Shown here piece after piece: positions 17,001-26,153 of a stretch of DNA of 64,000 bases (position 1 is its first letter; the number at the start of each line of letters is the position of its first letter). Below the pieces are notes generated by a model, which saw only the letters and a program-made list of their open reading frames with translations, made no database searches and was not told the DNA's origin. Source of the stretch: Myxococcales bacterium (GTDB taxonomy: Bacteria; Myxococcota_A; Polyangia; Haliangiales; Haliangiaceae); assembly GCA_016706545.1 (NCBI GenBank), contig JADJJK010000016.1:1-64000 (forward strand). The letters are read 5' to 3'. Both the position numbers and the translations under genes were made by a program.

Positions 17001-17037
17001 ACCCCCAGGCCTGGGGCAAATCCCCCAGGCCTGGAGA
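17001..17037. promoter_or_regulatory. Two palindromic operator-like sites, 20 bp apart
   Basis: Bases 17003-17016 are a perfect palindrome (CCCCAGGCCTGGGG). The string CCCCCAGGCCTGG repeats at 17002 and 17022, exactly 20 bases apart, which is two helical turns. The pair lies 36-70 bases upstream of the aldo/keto reductase start and about 100 bases upstream of the divergent LPMO-like gene. Such spacing is typical of paired dimer-binding sites; the TetR gene downstream is a plausible but unproven binder. Confidence 0.5.
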
Positions 17038-17072
17038 CTCCACCCACCGAACCCTTGAGGTACTTGAAGATC

Positions 17073-18149
17073 ATGGAGACAAGCAAACACGAGCGACTTG
17101 GGCGAGCGCTGAGCCGGCTTGGCGTGGGCACCACGGGCCTGCTCGGCCGGCCGGAGGTCACGCCGACCGACGTCGAGCGAGCGCTGGCCGAGGCCATCGA
17201 GCGAGGCGTGACCTTCATCGACACGGCGCCGTACCTCGCGGACGGAGAGCGGCTGTGTGGACAGCTCCTTCGCTCCCTGCATGCGACCGAGCGAGTGGTC
17301 CTCGCGACGCGCATCCCGGCGGCCAACGAGGCGGCGGCCAGCGCGGAGCTGCTGGCCGATGACGAGGGCCGGGTCTTTCGAGATCCCCTGGTGCGGGCGT
17401 TCTCGCCAGCGTCGCTGCTCCATCACGTCGAGTCCTCGCTCGAGGCTACCGGGCTCGAGACCTTGCCGCTGTGCCTCCTGGAGGGCTGGCACGATAGCTG
17501 GCTTGCCTCGAGCGCCTGGCCCGAGGTGGCCGGGGCGATGGCGCAGCTCGCGCGGCGCGGCAAGGTGCAGCGCTTCGGGCTGTGCGTCCCGCGGACGAGC
17601 GTGGGTCACGCCACCGCGGTGCTGGAGGAGCCGCTGATCGCCGCGGTGGCGGCGCCCTACAGCCTGTGGTCCACCGCCGCGGCCAGCCTGGCGCGCTCGG
17701 CGAGCGCGCTCGGCGTCGCCTTCGTCGCGCAAGGCGTGATGGGGCAAGGCGGCCTGTCGGGGGAGATCGTGGCCTCGGCGCGCTTCCGGCTGGGAGACGT
17801 GCGCGGCGAGCGCTTCGCCGATGCCCGCGGGCTGGTGGAGCTGTCGCGTCGCATCGCCGAGCTGGCGGCGTTCACCAAGCCGGTGCCGCCCGCGGCCGAG
17901 TCTTCTGACCCGGCGCGCGCCGCGCTCGAGGCGTCACGCGCCGACCCCCAGCTACGCGAGTGCCACTCCATGGCCGAGCTCGCCATCCGCTTCGCGCTCT
18001 CCGAGCCGGCGCTGGGGGTCAGCACCGTCGGCTGCAGCAGCGTGGAGCACGTGCGCGCGAACGTCGCCGCCGCGCTGCGCGGCCCGTTGCCCGAGTACAT
18101 CCTGACGCCGCTGCAGCAGACCTTGCAGCGCTTCTCGCGCCCGGCGTAA
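17073..18149 (+). CDS. Aldo/keto reductase family protein
   Basis: 358 residues in an AKR (TIM-barrel) pattern: RLGVGTTGLLGR at the N-terminus, GVTFIDTAPYLADGERLCG (catalytic Asp and Tyr of the family), a Glu/His pair in LEGWHD, GKVQRFGLCV, and C-terminal GVSTVGCSSVEHVRANV for cofactor binding. It resembles the D-threo-aldose 1-dehydrogenase branch. The catalytic Lys (usually in V-L-TK/V-KVG) is replaced in the VVLATRIP segment, so activity may differ. The ATG at 17073 fits the family N-terminus. It probably forms a unit with the TetR gene 105 bases downstream. Confidence 0.82.
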   Translation: METSKHERLGRALSRLGVGTTGLLGRPEVTPTDVERALAEAIERGVTFIDTAPYLADGERLCGQLLRSLHATERVVLATRIPAANEAAASAELLADDEGRVFRDPLVRAFSPASLLHHVESSLEATGLETLPLCLLEGWHDSWLASSAWPEVAGAMAQLARRGKVQRFGLCVPRTSVGHATAVLEEPLIAAVAAPYSLWSTAAASLARSASALGVAFVAQGVMGQGGLSGEIVASARFRLGDVRGERFADARGLVELSRRIAELAAFTKPVPPAAESSDPARAALEASRADPQLRECHSMAELAIRFALSEPALGVSTVGCSSVEHVRANVAAALRGPLPEYILTPLQQTLQRFSRPA

Positions 18150-18254
18150 CGCCGCTGGGGATGACGCCAGGAGCCCGTCTCCTGGCGCCAAGCTAGCGCG
18201 GCGAGGTTGACAGCGCGCCCCTCCGGCGACGCTGCGCGCTATCATGCGAGCGGC

Positions 18255-18872
18255 ATGACGGCCCCCAAGCTGACGCCGCGCAAGGCACCACGGCAGCCAC
18301 GAGCGCGCGCCACGGTGGACGCGATCCTCGTCGCCGCAGAGCAGCTCTCGCGCAAGCTGGGGGTCAGCGAGTGGACCACCAATCACGTCGCCGAGCGAGC
18401 GGGAGTCAGCATCGGCTCGCTCTACCAGTACTTCCCCAGCAAGGAGTCGCTGGTCACCGCGCTGTACTTGCACCGGCGCTCGGCGCATCTGGCGCGGGTC
18501 GCCGCGGCGCTGGCGGAGCTGGGGGACGCGCGGGTCAAGGATGACGACGCCGAGCTGGAGGCCGCGCGCGCGTGGCTGGGGCTGACCTGCGAGGACAGCG
18601 ACTGGTCGCTGGATCTGGCGCTGCGCGAGTTCCTGCTGGCCGCGGGCGCCGCGCGCAAGCTGGCGCCCATCGACGAGCAGGCGCAGCGGCTGCTCGCGCA
18701 GGTGCTGGTGCGAAGGGGGCTGCCCGGCCACGACGCGGCGCGCAGGGCCTTCGTGGTGCTCCACGCCGTCGAGGGCGTCATCGCCGCCGCCGCGCGCGCG
18801 CGCGGCGAGTGGCTCACCGACGACGCGATGGCCAAAGACCTCGCCCTGCTCTTGCGGGCGCTGCGCGGCTGA
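18255..18872 (+). CDS. TetR/AcrR-family transcriptional regulator
   Basis: 205 residues. The N-terminal 55-65 residues form the TetR helix-turn-helix: ATVDAILVAAEQL, WTTNHVAERAGVSIGSLYQYFPSKESLV. The helical C-terminal ligand domain has no recognisable effector signature. It begins at the second in-frame ATG (18255), since residues upstream of it do not look family-like. The gene follows the aldo/keto reductase on the same strand and may repress that gene through the palindromes at 17001-17037. It converges with the kinase-TPR gene on the other strand, with 30 bases between stops. Confidence 0.9.
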   Translation: MTAPKLTPRKAPRQPRARATVDAILVAAEQLSRKLGVSEWTTNHVAERAGVSIGSLYQYFPSKESLVTALYLHRRSAHLARVAAALAELGDARVKDDDAELEAARAWLGLTCEDSDWSLDLALREFLLAAGAARKLAPIDEQAQRLLAQVLVRRGLPGHDAARRAFVVLHAVEGVIAAAARARGEWLTDDAMAKDLALLLRALRG

Positions 18873-18902
18873 CAGCGACTCGACAGCCTTCGAGTCGCCA
18901 GG

Positions 18903-21445
18903 CTATCGCCAGGGCCACAGCCCCGCGCGCGTCATGATCGCCATGAAGCGAGGGTCGGCGCGGTAGGGATCAAACTCCCGGTTCACCGCCGTGAAGGGCA
19001 TGAACGGATCGCGCTGGATGAGGGCCTGGTCGAGGGCGCGCAGCATGGCGTCCACGTCCCCCTTGACCGCCGCGACGAAGGCCACCGTCCAGGGGGCAAA
19101 CTGCTCCAGACGCGCGCGCTCGACCACCTCCGCGGCGCGCGTCGCCTCCGCTCGATCGCCGCGCTGCGAGGCGACCCACAGCTCCTGCACCGCCACGAAC
19201 GGGGCCATGGCGGAGAGCTGCCACCGGGGCTCGGCGCGCAAGGCCGCCAGCGCCTCGTCGTACCGCCCCTGGGCGCCGAGCGCGTAGCCCAGGCTCTGGC
19301 GGGCCCAGGGCTGCCCAGGGTCGAGCTCGATCGCCTTGCGCGACGCCGCCTCCGAGTCCGCGTACCTGCCAGCGTAGTAGAGCACCTTGCCGCGGTCCTT
19401 GTGAACCGCGGCGTTGAGCGGCTCCAGCTCCAGCGCCAGCAGCATCTCCGCGTCGGCCTCGTCGAAGCGGCGAAACAGCATCAGCAGCTCGGCGAGCCAT
19501 TGATGCGCGGTGGCGTTGTTGGGATCGAGCTCCAGGGCGCGGCGAAAGGCGGCCTCGGCCGCCAGGAAGCTCCACTCGATCTCCAGGAGCTGGTTGCCGC
19601 GCGAGGCGTGCGCCTCCGGCGAATCGGGATCGAGCAGCAGGGCTCGGCCCAGGGCCTCCTGGGCCTTGCGGTGCGCGGCGCTCCGAGGGGTCGGGCCCAT
19701 CCACGGCAGGAGCAGGTAGCTATCGGCGAGGCCGACCCAGGCCTGGGCGTAGCCCGGCTCCAGCTCGGTGGCCCTCTGGAAGTACTCGATCGCGGTGAGC
19801 AGGCTGTCGTGATCGCGCTTGGCCCAGAAGAAGCGGCCGCTCAGATACGCGCGATAGGCGGCGGGGTCTCTGGACGTGGACGCCACCGCCCGGCTGGCGC
19901 CCACCTCGCCGGCGATGGCGCGGGCGGCGTCATCGCAGAGCTGCTCCAGCTCTGCCACCGGGCGACGCAAGCGGCGAGACCACAGGTGGGTCTGCTCGCC
20001 GTCGAGGAGCTCGAGGGAGAGGGCCAGGGATGGACCTTCGCGCGTCAGCGCGGCGACCACCACGCGCTGGACGCCGAGCTGCCGGATCACCACGCCGAGA
20101 TCTCGCGCCGCGCCTGCCGGGAAGCGGGCCACCGAGGCGCGCGCGATCAGCTTGTGGGTGGTGCGCGCCGCGACGCCGCTGATGAGCGCGTCGGTGAGGC
20201 TGTCCGGCACCGACGCGAGCTCGTCGCGCAGCTCGCCTGCGATCGGCAACACGGCGATGCGAAGCGCGCCGCCGCCAGGCCAGCGGGCGAGCTGGCGACC
20301 GCGCGAGGGCTCCGACTCGGCCGCCGGCGACGGGGCACCGCTGGCCGCCTCCCGCCGCGCGAGCGACGGCGCGCCGCGCTTGCCCCCGCCGACGGCGACC
20401 ACCGCCACCACGAGCCCGACCACCGCCACCCCGGCGCCGAGCCACCGCCGCTGCGCTGGCCAACGCCTGGCCGCCACCGGCGCGGCCCCACGCGGGCCAC
20501 CAGCGGCGCGGTCGAGGAGCGCGCGAGGGCAGGCGACGATCCGCGCAGCAGTCCGGCCAGCGCGGCGGCCATCGCTGGCGCGCTCGAGAAGCGGTCCGAG
20601 GGCGCGCGCGCGCACGCGCTGGAGAACCACGCATCAAAGCCGTCAGGCACCTCCGCCAGCGCCGAGGGCACAGGCGGCGCCCAGGCGCAGATCTGCAGGA
20701 TCAGCTCGCCGAGCGCCTCGCCGGGAAACGGCCGCTGCCCGGTGAGGCACTCGAACGCGATCACCCCGAGCGCCCACAGATCCGACGCGGCGGTCACCGG
20801 CCCTTGCCCCGAGGCTTGCTCGGGACTGAGGTACGCCGGCGTGCCAGCCATCACCGGCACCAGCGACGACCCGCTGACCTCCGGGTCGCGCGCGCTGGCG
20901 ACGCCAGTGACCGCGGCGGCCGGCTCCGGGGACATGGTGGCCAACCCGAAGTCGACGACCTTCACGCCCAGCCGCTCGCCGCTGGCGTCGATCACGATGT
21001 TCTCGGGCTTGAGATCGCGATGCACGACGCCCCGGGCGTGCGCCACCGCGAGCGCGGCCGACACCCCCTCCACCACCGCCAGCACCTCCTGCAGCGGCAG
21101 CCGTCCGCGCCGCGTCAGGTGCTGCCGCAGGCTCTCGCCGGGGACCAGCTCCATGACCAGGTACGGGACGTCTCCGGAGATGCCAAAGTCGAGCACCTGG
21201 ACGATGCCGGGATGCCGGAGCTGGGCGGCCAGCCGCGCCTCCCGCAGAAACTGCCGCTGTCTGGCGGCGGGAGACGACGACGCCAGGCTGCCAGCCCCCG
21301 ACGCCGCGTGGAGCAGCTTGACCGCGACCTCGGTGCCAAGGTGCTGATGCGTCGCCGCGTAGACCGCCCCCATCCCACCACGCGACAGCTCCCGCACGAG
21401 CCGATACTTTCCGTCGAGGATCGAGCCGAGGGGACTGCCGAGCAT
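18903..21445 (-). CDS. Ser/Thr protein kinase with TM segment and TPR tail, one frameshift
   Basis: A Hanks-type kinase of about 847 residues if joined. The kinase domain starts at the ATG at 21445: GKYRLVRELSRGGMGAVYA (P-loop), VAVKLL (Lys), HRDLKPENIVI (catalytic loop near residue 140), DFGLA, GTPAYLSPEQ. The frame changes near 20490, beside a GGGG run, after STAPLVARVGPRR; the sequence resumes as APVAARRWPAQRRWL. A single transmembrane segment (LGAGVAVVGLVVAVVAV) follows. A FlgO/adenylate-cyclase-type sensor region (RIAVLPIAGE…) and about six TPRs run to the end. The layout is common in myxobacteria: cytosolic kinase, periplasmic TPR sensor. Without the shift correction, the first part stops within the Pro/Arg-rich linker and the TPR half lacks a start. 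Confidence 0.85.
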
Positions 21446-21805
21446 GCAGGCCGCATCATAGCAGCCCGGCCCGCCGCCCCGGTGACCTTCGCGAGCCTGG
21501 CGCCACGCGCGACGTCGGCGGTCAGCCTCGCGCACGGCGCACGGCGCACGGCGCACGGCGCGCGAGCAAGGCCAGGTGGCGAGGCGAGGTGACGTGAGGC
21601 GAGGCTCGCCATTCCCCACCGGGAAATGTGAGCAAACGGGCCGCGGGCCGCTCGGGCTGACCGCGATCGTCGTCGGAGCGGGGGACCCAGCAATGCGAGT
21701 AGTCAAACGCCGCGCATCCACCTAGATTGGGTCCATCGCTACCGGGTCGCGGTGTTCGCGGCCCTGGCTCGTGGCGCGGTGCATGGCACCGCGAAAGGAC
21801 TACGT
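21446..21805. other. Divergent intergenic region with a GCGCACG tandem repeat
   Basis: 360 bases between the divergent kinase and lectin genes. The 7-base unit GCGCACG repeats about four to five times at 21529-21562, and GAGGCGAG units follow at 21580-21608. The two promoters must lie here. An AAAGGA site just before 21806 is the lectin gene's ribosome site. Confidence 0.6.
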
Positions 21806-22639
21806 ATGTCTCGCACTCGCTCTTCTCTGCACACCCTCTCGCTGGCGCTCCTTACCATCCTGCCGCTCTCCGCCTGCTCCCTGGAGGCAGGGGAGTCCCC
21901 CGAAGACTCGCCTGAGCTGGCCTCCACCGAGTCAGCCTTGACCTTTGGCAGCGTCGGCTCGGCCATGCAGATCGTCAGCAGCGGCATGTGTCTGACCGCC
22001 TCGCCCAGCGGCAACCTCGTCTGGGTCACCCAGCAGACCTGCGCCAGCGCCCCCGCGAGCTGGTTCATCGCCACGCCGGTGGAGAGCGAGCCGAGCTACT
22101 ACGAGATCAAGTCCTCGGGCCGGTGCCTCGACGTGCCCTCCAGCTCGACCAGCTCCGGGACGCAGCTCCAGCTCTATCCCTGCACCGGCAACAACAACCA
22201 GCGCTTCCGCATGAACCGGATCAGCGGGTTCGCCGACCGCTGGGAGATCCGGCCCAAGCTGGCCAGCGGGCTGTGCCTGGACATCGCCTACGGCGACGCG
22301 GTGGCCGGCCGGCCGTTGCAGCAGTACACCTGCAACGCGGGCAACAACCAGCGCTTCCGCACCCGGCCGTTGCTGCAGGCGCCGTTCGAGCGGACCTGCG
22401 ATACGAACTTTCGCCTGCACGCGACGTGGAACTCGATCTTCGACGCGCCCTCCATCGACATCGGCGGCGGCGAGGTCTGGTATCACGCCTCGCGCTCGCT
22501 GAGCGTGGAGTGCTTCCAGCAGAGCGTCTCGCCGTTGTTGCTGCCCTGGCAGGAGCTGCTGACCTGCCCCAACGCCACCGGGCTCATCGAGATCTCGCGC
22601 ATCGCGCCGTCGCGGGTGCGGGTGCGCTGCTACCAGTGA
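21806..22639 (+). CDS. Ricin B-type lectin lipoprotein
   Basis: 277 residues. The N-terminal signal ends in LPLSACS, a good lipobox, so the protein is probably lipid-anchored. Residues 50-200 make a beta-trefoil lectin: GMCLTAS, GRCLDVPSSSTSSGTQLQLYPC…NNNQRFRM and GLCLDIAYGDAVAGRPLQQYTC…NNQRFRT, with QxF in place of the classical QxW. The last 75 residues contain paired cysteines and no known domain. It probably binds carbohydrate at the cell surface; no attached enzyme domain is present. AAAGGA precedes the ATG. It converges with the GreA-like gene. Confidence 0.85.
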   Translation: MSRTRSSLHTLSLALLTILPLSACSLEAGESPEDSPELASTESALTFGSVGSAMQIVSSGMCLTASPSGNLVWVTQQTCASAPASWFIATPVESEPSYYEIKSSGRCLDVPSSSTSSGTQLQLYPCTGNNNQRFRMNRISGFADRWEIRPKLASGLCLDIAYGDAVAGRPLQQYTCNAGNNQRFRTRPLLQAPFERTCDTNFRLHATWNSIFDAPSIDIGGGEVWYHASRSLSVECFQQSVSPLLLPWQELLTCPNATGLIEISRIAPSRVRVRCYQ

Positions 22640-22705
22640 GCGCGGCCGGGCGGCGCGCCTGCAGAGGGCGCGCGAGCGAGGCGCGTGGTGTCAGACGCCA
22701 CGCGC

Positions 22706-23401
22706 CTACTGCAGGCTCACGATCTCCAGCGTCCGCACCCCGGCGCCGCTCGTCAGCTCGCACTCGTCTCCGACGTGCTTGCCGACCAGCGCGCGGCCCA
22801 TAGGAGAGGTCAGCGTGAGCACGGTGACGACCGCGCCGCGCCCGGCGGGCTCGGCGGCGGTGACCGCGCCGAGGGCGGACACCGGCAGCTCGAGCCCCCC
22901 GCCCTGAGGCGCGATCAAGAAGCGGCGGCGCTCTGCCTCCTCTTGCACCGTCACCAGCGCCCCCACCGAGACCGCCTCGTCGGGGTCGAAGTCGCGCGCT
23001 GGCATGGCCAGCGCGGCGGCGAGCCCCGCTTCGAGCTCCGCTACCCGCTGCGCGTGACCGCGCGCCAGGTACGACTGCTCGAGGCCGCGCGTGTCCTTGT
23101 CGTTCTCGGGGCGCGCCTCTTCATGCGTCGCGCCTTCGACGGCGGCTTGATGCGCGGCGCGCGCGGCGGCCAGCGCTTGCTCGAGCGCGCGGAGGAGCAA
23201 CGCCTTGAGCGCCTGCTTGAGCGTGGGCGCCGCGGCCGGCGCCGTGGGAGCCGTGGGCGCCTTGGGCGCCTTGTCCCCGCGGCCGGACGAAGCAGCCGAC
23301 GAGGCAGCGGACGAGGCAGCCGACGAGGCAGCCGACGAACGCGAGGGCCCCTTGCGCGGACCCGCGGTGGCAGGTTTTCTGGGCGGGTTGCGCGAAGCCA
23401 T
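22706..23401 (-). CDS. GreA/GreB-like elongation-factor family protein with disordered N-terminus
   Basis: 231 residues. The last 75 residues match the GreA/GreB C-terminal FKBP-like domain (VSVGALVTVQEE, FLIAPQGGG, LTSPMGRALVGKHVGDECEL, LEIVSL). A helical region before it (about residues 60-145) could form the coiled-coil that reaches the RNA polymerase active site; the acidic tip reads DFDPDEAV. The first 60 residues are a Ser/Ala/Lys/Pro-rich low-complexity extension with repeated SSAA units, not usual in Gre proteins. It may be a paralogue of the Rnk/GreA type rather than canonical GreA. The start at 23401 lies only 52 bases from the divergent DNA polymerase start. Confidence 0.8.
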   Translation of the reverse strand: MASRNPPRKPATAGPRKGPSRSSAASSAASSAASSAASSGRGDKAPKAPTAPTAPAAAPTLKQALKALLLRALEQALAAARAAHQAAVEGATHEEARPENDKDTRGLEQSYLARGHAQRVAELEAGLAAALAMPARDFDPDEAVSVGALVTVQEEAERRRFLIAPQGGGLELPVSALGAVTAAEPAGRGAVVTVLTLTSPMGRALVGKHVGDECELTSGAGVRTLEIVSLQ

Positions 23402-23453
23402 GCCGGCGCAGGATAGCCGAGCTGGCGGAGCGCGATACAGTGGGGAGCCCGTC

Positions 23454-26144
23454 ATGCGCGAAGCCCCCCTGCCCGCGCGCCCAAGCCCAGATCCTGCCGA
23501 GGAGTGGCTGTGGGGCTGGGACCCCACGCCGGGCATCGTCTCGGTGTGGGCCGAGCCGGATGGCCGAGCCTTTTGCTGGCGCCGGCGCGCCGACACCGGC
23601 GAGCTGTGGTGCGAGCGCGCCCGCTTTCGCCCGTGGCTGGTGCTCAGCTCGCTGGAAGACCTGCAGCACCTGGAGCCGGAGTTTGTCCGCGCCTCGGACG
23701 GCGAGGCGCCGCGCCCGACCTCGCGCCCAACCTCGAGCCTGGCCTCGCGCCCGGCCTCTCGCCATGGCCTCACGATCCGTGAGCTCGAGGGCCCCGGCGA
23801 GCTGCGCTACCTGGTGGAGGCCGATGACGGCCGCGCCCTGGTGTCCGAGATCTTGCGGAGCGCTGGTCATCGGCTGGGCCGCAAGCTGGGGTCGCTGCGG
23901 CAGCTCGGGGACGACTACGCGCTGCATCTACCGCCAGAAGAGCAGTACCTGGTGGCCAGCGGACGCACCTACTTCCGCGGCCTGACCTTCGATCAGGTGC
24001 GGCGCGCGCAGATCGATCTGGAGACCACGTCGCTGCATCCGGATCGCGGCCGGATCTTTCTGATCGCGGCGCGCGCCTGGGACGGGCACACCGAGATCCT
24101 GGAGGCGCAAGGACAAGGCGACGCCGCCGAGGCCGAGCTCCTGCGGCAGCTCGTGGCGTGGGTGCGGCGCTGCGATCCCGACGTCATCGAGAACCACAAC
24201 CTGCACGGCTTTGACCTGCCCTTCCTGGCGCGACGCGCGGAGGTGCTGGGCGTCCCCCTGTGGCTTGGGCGCGCCGGTGGGCCGGGGCTACGTGAGCGGC
24301 CGGCCGCGCGCGGCGCGTCCTTTCCGGAACCGGAACCGGAATCCGAGCCGGAACGAGATCCAGAACGCGAGCCACCGCCCGGCGCCGCTGGAGCCACCGC
24401 CACCGCCACCCCGAGCGCTGGCGCCCCGGGCAGGCAACCAGGCGGGCGCGGACCAAGCAAGGCGCCTGGCGGCGCGGCAGGCAGGCGGGCCGGCGGCGAC
24501 GACGCCAAGAGCCGACGACGCCAGCGCTTCACCGTGCCCGGCCGCGAGCTGCTCGACAGCCTGGACTTCGTGCGCCGACACGACTTCTCCGCGCGCGATC
24601 TGCCGGGCCATGGCCTCAAGGCAGTGGCCCGGCACCTGGGGCTGACCGCGGCAGATCGCGAGCTGGTGCCAGGACACGAGGTCCACGCGGTGTACCTGCG
24701 AGATCCGGACCGCGTGCGCCGCTACGCGGCGGCCGACGTGGAGGAAGCTGCCGGGGTGTCTCGCCTGCTCGGCGGGGCGGCGTTCGCGCTGGCCCACATG
24801 GTGCCGCGCCGATACGAGCGCCTGGCAGACGCGGGCGCCGCCACCGGCATCATCGATCCGTTGCTGGTCCGCGCCTACCTGCGCGCGCGGGCCGCCCTGC
24901 CGGCGCATCAACCGGGCGATGGGACGCCGCACCAAGGGGCGGCGCTGCACCTGTTTGCCACCGGGGTCGCCGAGCGGGTGGTCAAGGCCGACGTGGCGAG
25001 CCTCTATCCCTCGCTGATGCGTCAGTACCAGCTCGGGCCAGCGCGCGACCGGCTGGGGGTGCTGTTGACGCTGGTGGATCGGCTGGTGGAGCAGCGGCTG
25101 GCCGCCAAGGCGCGGGCGCGCGCCGCGGCCCCGGCGTCCCCGGCGCGGCTGCTCGACGAGGCCATCTCGGCGGCGATGAAGCTGGTGGTCAACTCCGCGT
25201 ACGGGTACCTGGCCGCTGGCGCGCTGACGCGCTTCTCGGACGTCCACGCCGCCAATCGAGTCACCGAGCATGGCCGGCGGGTGCTCGGCCTGCTGTGTCG
25301 CGAGCTGGCGGCGCGCGGCGGCACGCTGCTCGAGGCAGACACCGATGGCGTGTACTTCGCGGTGCCGCAAACCTGGACGGAGCAGGACGAGCAGCGCATC
25401 GTGGCCGAGGTCGGCGCGCTGTTGCCGCCGCTGGTGCAGCTCCAGTACGACGGGCGCTACGCCGCCATGCTCTCGCATGAGCCCAAGAACTACGCTCTCT
25501 TGCCGTACCAGGGCCCGCTGCTGCTTCGCGGCGTGGCGTTCCGCTCGAGCCGCGCCGAGCCGTTTGGTGAAGAGTTCCTGCGCCAGGCCATCGAGCGACT
25601 GCTGCGACGGGATCTGCCCGGCGTGCAGCGCGTGTACCTCGAGGCGGTGCGCGCGCTGCGCGAGCGGACCCTGCCAGTGGAGCAGATCGCCATCAAGGTC
25701 CGCCTGACCAAGGCGCCCGAGGAATACGAGGCGGTGCGCGGTCAGCGCCGCGAGCTGCCCTACGAGGCGATGCTGCAGAGCGGACGCGAGCGCTGGAGCC
25801 GCGGCGCGGTGGTCCACGTGGTGCGGCTCACCGGCGGCAGGGCCACCGTGGTGGATCCGCCGAATGACGACGATGACGACGGCTCGAAGCAGCGGGCCCG
25901 CGGCGCAGCCGCGACCGCCCGCCACGACTACGACGTCGACTACTACGTGAAGAGCCTGCGCACCACGTTCGCGGCTCGGCTGGCCACCGGGCTCTCGCCC
26001 GAGCACTTCGCCGCGGTGTTCGCGGACCCAGACCAGCTCTCGCTGTTTGGGCCCACGCTCGCCGGCGCCGAGCCGATCCTCACGCGCCTGACAGACGCGG
26101 AGGCGTCGGTGCTCCTGCCAGAGGCGAAGCGCCCCCCAGGGTGA
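23454..26144 (+). CDS. Family B DNA polymerase
   Basis: 896 residues. The 3'-5' exonuclease motifs are DLETTSL (Exo I, near residue 187), ENHNLHGFDLPF (Exo II, near 245) and YAAADVEEA (Exo III, near 424). The polymerase motifs are KADVASLYPSLM (A, near 512), KLVVNSAYGYL (B, near 576) and ADTDGVYF (C, near 628). Catalytic Asp residues in A and C are present. Between Exo II and Exo III, residues about 280-360 are a Pro/Glu/Gly/Ala-rich insertion, absent from typical family B enzymes. GGGGAG lies before the ATG at 23454. It may serve in repair or translesion synthesis as Pol II does; no plasmid or phage genes are nearby. It converges with the TonB receptor gene with nine bases between stops. Confidence 0.93.
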   Translation: MREAPLPARPSPDPAEEWLWGWDPTPGIVSVWAEPDGRAFCWRRRADTGELWCERARFRPWLVLSSLEDLQHLEPEFVRASDGEAPRPTSRPTSSLASRPASRHGLTIRELEGPGELRYLVEADDGRALVSEILRSAGHRLGRKLGSLRQLGDDYALHLPPEEQYLVASGRTYFRGLTFDQVRRAQIDLETTSLHPDRGRIFLIAARAWDGHTEILEAQGQGDAAEAELLRQLVAWVRRCDPDVIENHNLHGFDLPFLARRAEVLGVPLWLGRAGGPGLRERPAARGASFPEPEPESEPERDPEREPPPGAAGATATATPSAGAPGRQPGGRGPSKAPGGAAGRRAGGDDAKSRRRQRFTVPGRELLDSLDFVRRHDFSARDLPGHGLKAVARHLGLTAADRELVPGHEVHAVYLRDPDRVRRYAAADVEEAAGVSRLLGGAAFALAHMVPRRYERLADAGAATGIIDPLLVRAYLRARAALPAHQPGDGTPHQGAALHLFATGVAERVVKADVASLYPSLMRQYQLGPARDRLGVLLTLVDRLVEQRLAAKARARAAAPASPARLLDEAISAAMKLVVNSAYGYLAAGALTRFSDVHAANRVTEHGRRVLGLLCRELAARGGTLLEADTDGVYFAVPQTWTEQDEQRIVAEVGALLPPLVQLQYDGRYAAMLSHEPKNYALLPYQGPLLLRGVAFRSSRAEPFGEEFLRQAIERLLRRDLPGVQRVYLEAVRALRERTLPVEQIAIKVRLTKAPEEYEAVRGQRRELPYEAMLQSGRERWSRGAVVHVVRLTGGRATVVDPPNDDDDDGSKQRARGAAATARHDYDVDYYVKSLRTTFAARLATGLSPEHFAAVFADPDQLSLFGPTLAGAEPILTRLTDAEASVLLPEAKRPPG

Positions 26145-26153
26145 GGCCGCGCT

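Noticed and set aside
24288..26006. A 572-codon minus-strand open frame opposite the DNA polymerase
   Set aside because: Shadow of the polymerase gene, which has all six catalytic motifs.
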